Of a stretch of DNA of 7,858 nucleotides, positions 4,463-7,858 are shown in pieces. The position numbers were made by a program, and so were the translations under genes. Each line of letters starts with the position of its first letter. Positions within the stretch are counted from its first letter, which is position 1. Source of the DNA: Candidatus Brocadiaceae bacterium (lineage in GTDB: Bacteria > Planctomycetota > Brocadiia > SM23-32); the NCBI GenBank assembly GCA_003551785.1, contig PUNP01000559.1, forward strand, positions 1 through 7,858. Direction: 5' to 3'. The notes beneath the pieces were generated by a model. The model had not been told where the DNA came from and ran no database searches. It worked only from the letters and a program-made list of their open reading frames with translations.

Positions 4463-4873
4463 CTACCTGTCCTCAAGCCAGTTCTCTACGTCTAATCCTT
4501 CAATACGGGTGAAGTGAGCTAAATTATCTGTGATTACTGTCTTCCCCCGGGTGATAGCCGTGGAAGCAATAAGTATGTCAGCATCCTCAACCAACTCTCC
4601 ATTCTTGCGTAATGCATCATAGATGTCTGCGGCTTGTTCTGCTATATTTGAGTCAATGCTATAGATGTCACAAACAGACATGAATTCGAGGAAAGATTCA
4701 ACTTTTTTTCCGCTTGAAAGTGCCTTTATCCCGCGTAAGAGCTCATAAAAAGTTATCACACTTATTGTTAGTGTTTCATGATTCTGTAAATATTCGGCAA
4801 ATCTATGTTGGATTTGTTGGTTACCACGCATGAAAGCTGAAATAATATTTGTGTCTATCAGGGCCTTTTTCAT
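4463..4873 (-). CDS. vapC: VapC-family PIN-domain toxin
   Basis: 136 residues from ATG 4873, which overlaps the antitoxin stop as ATGA; the ATG two codons upstream (4879) is an equally usable start. PIN residues: D7 in ALIDTNIISAFM, E44 in ITFYELLRG, D99 in VEDADILIASTA (with E96 and D97 nearby) and D116 in TVITDNLAHFTRI. The 'DTNIISAFMRGN ... ELLRG ... NLAHFTRIEGLDVENW' pattern is the classic VapC type that cleaves initiator tRNA or similar targets in studied members; the target here is unknown. All catalytic positions are retained. It is encoded with its antitoxin downstream of promoter repeat copy 4. Confidence 0.93.
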   Translation of the reverse strand: MKKALIDTNIISAFMRGNQQIQHRFAEYLQNHETLTISVITFYELLRGIKALSSGKKVESFLEFMSVCDIYSIDSNIAEQAADIYDALRKNGELVEDADILIASTAITRGKTVITDNLAHFTRIEGLDVENWLEDR

Positions 4874-5106
4874 AACCATACATTCCTATCTCCCAGCAGG
4901 GCTTTCCGTTTAATTGTATGGTTGAAAAATTCGGCATCCGTATCTGACAGGTCTTTAAGCATGCCGGCGTGTTTCATAATCCGCTGTTTGACGTCCAGCT
5001 CTTGCTTTTTCTCTTCCTCAACTTCCACGAAAGGTAATTCGCAAAGTAGTTGTTGAATTGCGGCAGCTTTTCCATCATCTTTGATTTTCACATGCAGCGT
5101 TTTCAT
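4870..5106 (-). CDS. VapB-like antitoxin of the adjacent VapC
   Basis: 78 residues. Start ATG 5106 has AAGGATC just upstream. N-terminal MKTLHVKIKDDGKAAAIQQL followed by LCELPFVEVEEE looks like the short beta strand plus helix found in small VapC-associated antitoxins. The C-terminal half (DLSDTDAEFFNHTIKRKALL) is likely the toxin-wrapping part. It overlaps vapC by 4 bp. The protein has no confident named family here; the antitoxin role rests on context. The leader from promoter copy 4 is about 85 bp. Confidence 0.8.
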   Translation of the reverse strand: MKTLHVKIKDDGKAAAIQQLLCELPFVEVEEEKKQELDVKQRIMKHAGMLKDLSDTDAEFFNHTIKRKALLGDRNVWL

Positions 5107-5194
5107 TTGATCCTTTCCCCTATGTTCTCTTCTGATTTCCTTTCAGCTGTCTTTGCGAATACCCGCCAGCATTACTGTACCAAGCAACACTTTT

Positions 5195-5246
5195 TATATT
5201 GTAAACTGTTAAATACCATATTGCAAGTCTTTTTTATTACGAGACG
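5195..5246 (-). promoter_or_regulatory. Shared promoter repeat, copy 4 (upstream of vapB/vapC)
   Basis: Minus strand: -35 TTGCAA (5221-5226), 17-bp spacer, -10 TACAAT (5198-5203). This is the most diverged copy in the spacer (TATGGTATTTAACAGTT versus TATGCGATTTCACCGTT), but both boxes and the 21-bp-spaced ATATTGYAA pair (5196, 5217) are unchanged. Such selective conservation supports a working promoter. Confidence 0.78.
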
Positions 5247-5308
5247 CTGCGGGTAGAGTGCGGAGGGCAGAGGTCCGAGGTTAGAAGTCAGAGGTCAGAG
5301 GTCTGAGG
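5247..5308. repeat. Heptamer repeat tract downstream of tumE
   Basis: GCGGGTAGAGTGCGGAG, as after promoter copy 3, followed by GTCAGAG / GTCCGAG / GTCTGAG 7-bp units up to the insertion-sequence-like end at 5309. Confidence 0.7.
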
Positions 5309-5336
5309 TGTCTCGTCCTGAAATAAGTTGACAAGC
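5309..5336 (+). repeat. Insertion-sequence-end-like motif, copy 2
   Basis: TGTCTCGTCCTGAAATAAGT, continuing TGACAAGC. It shares its first 16 bases with 6197 and lies 28 bp beyond the tumE stop. Sequence beyond ~28 bp does not match the other two copies, as if it were the opposite end of the same element. Same orientation as the other copies. Confidence 0.6.
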
Positions 5337-5363
5337 ACAATCAAATTTGCAAAAGGCGGCGTG

Positions 5364-5708
5364 CTATGTCTTTTTTATTTCACAGGCAATTATTTCTACA
5401 ACATCTGCAATATCCGGTGGCGACGAGGCCGTTACTTCTTTTTTTCTATGCTTGTGATGTGGGTATGTCGATAAGTGCTTGTGATGCGGTGCATTATCCC
5501 AGCGTATCAGAAGGTTTCCGGTTGAATCTATCCAGTGAAATGAATAAGAACGCTCATCCTCATCCACGTATTCGCGTGCATGAAGTACGCTTTTATCACT
5601 AAATTCAACCCACAATCTATAGAACCCGCCCGCTTCCCACGAACGGAATTGCTCCACTTCGTAATCAATGACAATCGGACTGCGGTCAAGTAATTTCAAA
5701 ATTCCCAT
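5364..5708 (-). CDS. tumE: TumE-family toxin (DUF6516-type)
   Basis: 114 residues. The diagnostic region is SYSFHWIDSTGNLLIRWDNA (about 54-73) followed by PHHKH twice (74-78 and 83-87), a histidine-rich signature of the TumE toxin family; HAREYVDEDE (43-52) also fits. TumE proteins form type II pairs with TumA antitoxins; the catalytic mechanism is not clear from sequence, though the histidines are the obvious active-site candidates. The ATG at 5708 lies inside the end of tumA (23-bp overlap), so translation is coupled; the Shine-Dalgarno site is poor. The length is normal and no damage is seen. The name rests on motif recognition, not on a search. Confidence 0.85.
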   Translation of the reverse strand: MGILKLLDRSPIVIDYEVEQFRSWEAGGFYRLWVEFSDKSVLHAREYVDEDERSYSFHWIDSTGNLLIRWDNAPHHKHLSTYPHHKHRKKEVTASSPPDIADVVEIIACEIKKT

Positions 5709-5949
5709 GTTTTAACTCTTCAATCCGCTCTTCGAGCACCTCCTGCCATTTTGCCGCTGCCTTCCAGTCGATGTAGTCGTCATAATGCTCAAAATCTTCC
5801 TGCTCGTTCTTAAGCTGCTCCTCAAACTGATGAAGAGATACCCCGTATTTGTGTTCATAAATGCGAACGGTTTCTTTCACTTTGTGCCATTCCGCCAAGC
5901 GCTCAAAAGCTAAAGTCTCGCCTACTGATTTTTTATTGATAACCTGCAT
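5686..5949 (-). CDS. tumA: TumA-type antitoxin
   Basis: 87 residues. ATG 5949 has AGGTGAT at good spacing. The protein is acidic and almost wholly helical by composition: AFERLAEWHKVKETVRIYEH (14-33), then YGVSLHQFEEQLKNEQEDFE (35-54), and a C-terminal AKWQEVLEERIEELKHG helix (66-82). This pattern is usual for the antitoxin encoded before TumE. It overlaps tumE by 23 bp. It does not have promoter repeat copies 1-4 upstream; instead there is a separate strong promoter with a palindrome over the -10 box, which could be the site where the TumA-TumE complex represses its own gene. That last point is inference. Confidence 0.82.
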   Translation of the reverse strand: MQVINKKSVGETLAFERLAEWHKVKETVRIYEHKYGVSLHQFEEQLKNEQEDFEHYDDYIDWKAAAKWQEVLEERIEELKHGNFEIT

Positions 5950-6060
5950 TTATATCACCTCGGTTGGAAGGGTTTGTACCGGATAGCCTCGTTAATCGCT
6001 TTGGCACCCTTCGATATGACGTAATTGACGCATACTAACGAATCAAGCCGACTTTAGCTC

Positions 6061-6089
6061 AGTATAAACTTTATACGTTCAAAAGTCAA
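6061..6089 (-). promoter_or_regulatory. Promoter of tumA-tumE with operator-like palindrome
   Basis: Minus strand: -35 TTGACT (6084-6089), 17-bp spacer, -10 TATACT (6061-6066), close to the sigma-70 consensus. The -10 overlaps a perfect palindrome GTATAAA-G-TTTATAC (6062-6076). The leader to ATG 5949 is about 105 bp. Confidence 0.75.
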
Positions 6090-6196
6090 TATAAGCTTAA
6101 CGACGTGGTTTTAGGTTTTAAGATAATGACAGAGGTTAATTAAGAATCAACGGAAACAACAACGGCAGACGTCAGAGGACAGAGGGCAGAAATCAG

Positions 6197-6260
6197 TGTC
6201 TCGTCCTGAAATTAATTGTAAGCAAGTAAAACCCGGGCCTTAAGCCTGATCTTCTACGTT
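6197..6260 (+). mobile_element. Insertion-sequence-end-like remnant, copy 3
   Basis: Begins TGTCTCGTCCTGAAAT, includes AATTGTAAGCAA and ends CTTCTACGTT, matching 2289-2356 over its whole length with small gaps. No gene starts directly after it on the minus strand, unlike at 2289. It is preceded by a GTCAGAG/GGCAGA heptamer tract, as is the related end at 5309. Confidence 0.6.
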
Positions 6261-6303
6261 TATTTTATATCTTAATGAAGAATTTCTCAACTTAATGGTT
6301 TCG

Positions 6304-6360
6304 TAAGAACGGCAACGGCTATTTCGACAGGATTAACAGGATGGACAGGATCAGGACACG
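6304..6360. repeat. Composite spacer with 9-bp ACAGGATTA units
   Basis: AACGGCAACGGCTATTTCGA, then GACAGGATTAACAGGATGGA and CAGGATCAGG. The block is nearly identical to 1513-1556 (AACGGC units joined to ACAGGATTA units). Confidence 0.7.
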
Positions 6361-6366
6361 CTTTTT

Positions 6367-6437
6367 GGAAAAAGCTTGGCAGAAACTTTTGACGGGGCTC
6401 CCCATTGAGCGTGATATGGGCTGGGATGTGCAGCGGC
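6367..6437 (+). repeat. Direct repeat, unit 1
   Basis: GGAAAAAGCTTGGCAGAAAC, TTTTGACGGGGCTCCCCATT and GAGCGTG continue in order; repeated with a few changes at 6478-6540. The shared core includes ACGGGGCTCCCCAGTGAGC-like sequence. The function is unknown. Confidence 0.65.
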
Positions 6438-6477
6438 ATCCGGAAACGATACATCGGCACGAAAAGAAAACGACAGG

Positions 6478-6540
6478 GGAAAAAGCTTAGCAAAAACTTT
6501 TACGGGGCTCCCCAGTGAGCATGGAAATGATTGGGAGGTA
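6478..6540 (+). repeat. Direct repeat, unit 2
   Basis: GGAAAAAGCTTAGCAAAAAC followed by TTTTACGGGGCTCCCCAGTG and AGC; matches 6367-6437 over roughly the first 48 bases, then diverges. Confidence 0.65.
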
Positions 6541-6602
6541 CACAAGAGGTATTCGTTTACGCGACAATCGCAAAGTTAGATTTCCAGTGCCATCCGTACA
6601 AG

Positions 6603-6971
6603 TTAGAAGTCTATTGGCAATAGTCTTACGCGCACCGATAAGTCGTCTATAGTAATGCAAGCGCCGTGTTGAAGATAATTAATAATTTCAGGAAGTACGG
6701 CTAAAAGCCTGTTGGCTATCTCTGTTGGTTCGCCGGAGCTTAGCCTGATGTTGATCAGACTCGGTTTGGAGGCACCACTAACTGCTATTAAAGCAGAAAA
6801 ATCCAAGTCCTGGGTTATAATAACTCTGTCATTTTTCAAAGACCATTGAATTATTTCTTTATCGGGGGAATTAATTGGCAAGACAGATGGAAGCCTTGAT
6901 ATTGAATATCCTGCCGCAGCTATCAGCTTCACCGTTTCCGGCGATATGTTCATGTCGGCTATAAATTTCAT
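6603..6971 (-). CDS. DUF5615 PIN-like toxin
   Basis: 122 residues, typical DUF5615 length. Visible signatures: MKFIADMNIS (D6), RLPSVLPINSPDKEIIQWSL (27-46; D37 conserved), and RVIITQDLDFSALIAVSG (49-66; D55 and D57), the core 'ITxDxDF' motif. The end RVRLLPIDF (114-122) matches the common 'RxRxLPI' tail. DUF5615 proteins are PIN-like and regarded as the toxic nuclease of DUF433 pairs; direct biochemical support is limited. The ATG at 6971 lies 3 bp after the DUF433 stop, so the two are co-translated. No defect is seen. Confidence 0.9.
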   Translation of the reverse strand: MKFIADMNISPETVKLIAAAGYSISRLPSVLPINSPDKEIIQWSLKNDRVIITQDLDFSALIAVSGASKPSLINIRLSSGEPTEIANRLLAVLPEIINYLQHGACITIDDLSVRVRLLPIDF

Positions 6972-6974
6972 GCT

Positions 6975-7205
6975 TTAAGCAGCAGGTGTGGGAGAAATGT
7001 GTTCTGAAACAGTCCAGGCAGCAAATTGAAGTGCTTGGTGGACGTCTTCGTGGTCGAGTTCGGGATATGCCTTTAATACGTCATCCTGAGTTTTACCGGC
7101 GGCAAGAAGCTTAAGCACTGCGCTTACAGTTATGCGCATCCCCTTGATTGTTGGCTGCCCCATGCAGATTTCAGGATCAGTTGCTATGCGGTCCAGTTTT
7201 CTCAT
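6975..7205 (-). CDS. DUF433 antitoxin (partner of DUF5615)
   Basis: 76 residues. ATG 7205 has GGGGA 7-9 bp ahead. Domain: LDRIATDPEICMGQPTIKGM (4-23), the G-x-P-x-I-K-G core, then ITVSAVLKLLAAGKTQDDVL (25-44), YPELDHEDVHQALQFAAW (47-64). DUF433 proteins have a helix-turn-helix-like fold and act as antitoxins or repressors next to DUF5615 nucleases. Here the canonical GTR after the core is GMR. The C-terminal SEHISPTPAA is short and probably flexible. The intact pair shows what the split DUF433 gene at 3488 has lost: a contiguous frame and a DUF5615 partner. Confidence 0.9.
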   Translation of the reverse strand: MRKLDRIATDPEICMGQPTIKGMRITVSAVLKLLAAGKTQDDVLKAYPELDHEDVHQALQFAAWTVSEHISPTPAA

Positions 7206-7317
7206 TTCACTTTCCCCAATTTGATATTATCTTAGTGCCTTAATTGTGATTTCCTTCGCCCAGTGCCGATGGTGATTCTACAGTGTTTACTAAGGACTTT
7301 AAATCAGCCTTTCTTGT

Positions 7318-7346
7318 ATAGTAACTTATAGCATTATGGATGTCAA
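7318..7346 (-). promoter_or_regulatory. Promoter of the DUF433-DUF5615 operon
   Basis: Minus strand: -35 TTGACA (7341-7346, full consensus), 17-bp spacer, -10 TACTAT (7318-7323). The leader to ATG 7205 is about 105 bp. Unlike the four promoter repeats, this is a unique sequence in the window. Confidence 0.65.
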
Positions 7347-7389
7347 GCGCGATGGAGAGTGAGGCTGATTATATGCCTCTTCGGCAGGG

Positions 7390-7535
7390 TCTGTCGACAA
7401 CGGCGGACGGACTGTGGAAAGTGGTAAGTGGAATGTAACGACGGGTACGGCGGTGTTCGGTGTTCAGTAATCGGTAACGGCAACGGCGGACGGCTGTGGA
7501 GCGCAGATTGCACAGATTGCGCAGATTATCAAATA
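7390..7535. repeat. Composite spacer repeat downstream of DUF2283
   Basis: CGACAACGGCGGACGGACTG, 7-bp GTGGAAA/GTGGTAA units (7410-7432), GGTGTTCGGTGTTCAGT, AACGGCAACGGCGGACGGCT, then GAGCGCAGATTGCACAGATT with 9-bp units (7499-7528). Same block order as in the other spacer tracts. Confidence 0.72.
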
Positions 7536-7567
7536 TCAAAAAAGGAAATTAGGGATTAATGGGAATG

Positions 7568-7816
7568 TTAAAAATCGGCTTGGGCTGCCGGTCTTTTTGA
7601 GGCATTTAAAAATGTCATACCTACGATTTCACCATCCTCATAACGAATAATAATATCGTCATCAGTTAATTCTGAATCATCCGCATGGCTGGGTTTCTTG
7701 AAGTTTACGTACAAAACATCCGCTTCAGCATCGTAAGAGGACCATAGATATTTTTCGGGTGCCCTTGTTACGGCCGTAATCAATCTTTCGTATGGGGATG
7801 TAATTACTTTGGCCAT
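7568..7816 (-). CDS. DUF2283 family protein (probable antitoxin)
   Basis: 82 residues. ATG 7816 has GGAGG 5 bp ahead. The DUF2283 signature is clear: YDAEADVLYVNF (28-39), then DDIIIRYEDGEIVGMTFLNA (53-72), a small beta-rich fold. An extra N-terminal segment (SPYERLITAVTRAPEKYLWS, 7-26) precedes it. DUF2283 genes often lie next to DUF4258-type toxin genes and are presumed antitoxins. Any such partner would be upstream (to the right, beyond this window) because the downstream side is repeat DNA. The antitoxin role is therefore inferred from family habit and from the surrounding array. Confidence 0.85.
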   Translation of the reverse strand: MAKVITSPYERLITAVTRAPEKYLWSSYDAEADVLYVNFKKPSHADDSELTDDDIIIRYEDGEIVGMTFLNASKRPAAQADF

Positions 7817-7858
7817 ATTTGCCTCCGTTTTTTCAGGGAACGATATCGTCTTGTCAAA

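Larger units (their letters stand above)
5950..6602. other. 653-bp gene-free stretch between DUF5615 and tumA
   Basis: No credible gene on either strand. From right to left it holds two ~65-bp direct repeats (6367-6437, 6478-6540), a 9-bp-unit block (6304-6360), an insertion-sequence-like remnant (6197-6260), a short AACGG/heptamer tract (6145-6195), and the tumA promoter. The short reading frames across the two direct repeats are translations of repeat DNA. Confidence 0.65.
7206..7567. other. Gene-free stretch between DUF2283 and DUF433
   Basis: Holds the leader and promoter of the DUF433 operon (7206-7346) and a composite repeat tract (7390-7530) lying beyond the DUF2283 gene. No gene, terminator hairpin or RNA gene is seen. 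Confidence 0.6.

Noticed and set aside
6287..6545. Two overlapping minus-strand frames of 64-68 codons
   Set aside because: They translate the direct repeats at 6367-6540 and the ACAGGATTA block; no family features or Shine-Dalgarno sites are evident.

Overview
Bacterial accessory DNA dominated by type II toxin-antitoxin (TA) modules. All recognisable genes lie on the minus strand, so the region reads from right to left. A polysaccharide-flippase start at the left edge, and intergenic DNA full of 6-, 7- and 9-bp periodic repeats, suggest a repeat-rich Gram-negative, probably environmental bacterium. From general familiarity such spacers occur in uncultured Desulfobacterota, Nitrospirota and anammox-type genomes. 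The sequence does not fix the taxon.

Layout in transcription order. (1) A DUF2283 gene (7816-7568). (2) A DUF433-DUF5615 pair (7205-6603) with its own promoter, TTGACA-17-TACTAT. (3) A TumA-TumE pair (5949-5364) with a promoter, TTGACT-17-TATACT, whose -10 box lies inside a perfect 15-bp palindrome. (4) A VapB-like/VapC (PIN) pair (5106-4463). (5) A second VapB-like/VapC pair (4135-3513), followed by a DUF433 gene split by a 236-bp element. (6) UPF0175-A plus a truncated DUF3368 toxin, then UPF0175-B plus an intact DUF3368 toxin (2697-1562). (7) A DUF2281-like antitoxin plus VapC (1154-538). (8) The first 57 codons of a Wzx-type flippase (172-1).

Two observations stand out. First, a ~50-bp repeat occurs four times (1230-1281, 2773-2822, 4184-4235, 5195-5246), each time 49-89 bp upstream of the first antitoxin of a TA operon and in the same orientation. 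In every copy it holds a strong sigma-70 type promoter (TTGCAA-17-TACAAT), overlapped by a motif ATATTGYAA repeated exactly 21 bp apart. This looks like a dispersed, shared promoter/operator cassette that would place four unrelated TA families under one control. Second, the DUF433 gene is interrupted by a 236-bp MITE-like element with ~26-bp imperfect terminal inverted repeats starting GGC and an exact 8-bp target duplication. Removing the element and one duplication copy restores the reading frame.

The 3' ends of the modules run into composite tracts of short-period repeats (AACGGC units, 9-bp CACAGATTA-type and ACAGGATTA-type units, 7-bp GTCAGAG and GTGGGAA units). A second dispersed element with an insertion-sequence-like end (TGTCTCGTCCTGAAAT) occurs three times; one copy truncates a DUF3368 toxin and two copies flank tumAE as direct repeats. 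The region therefore looks like an array of TA cassettes built up and eroded by repeat-mediated recombination and small mobile elements.
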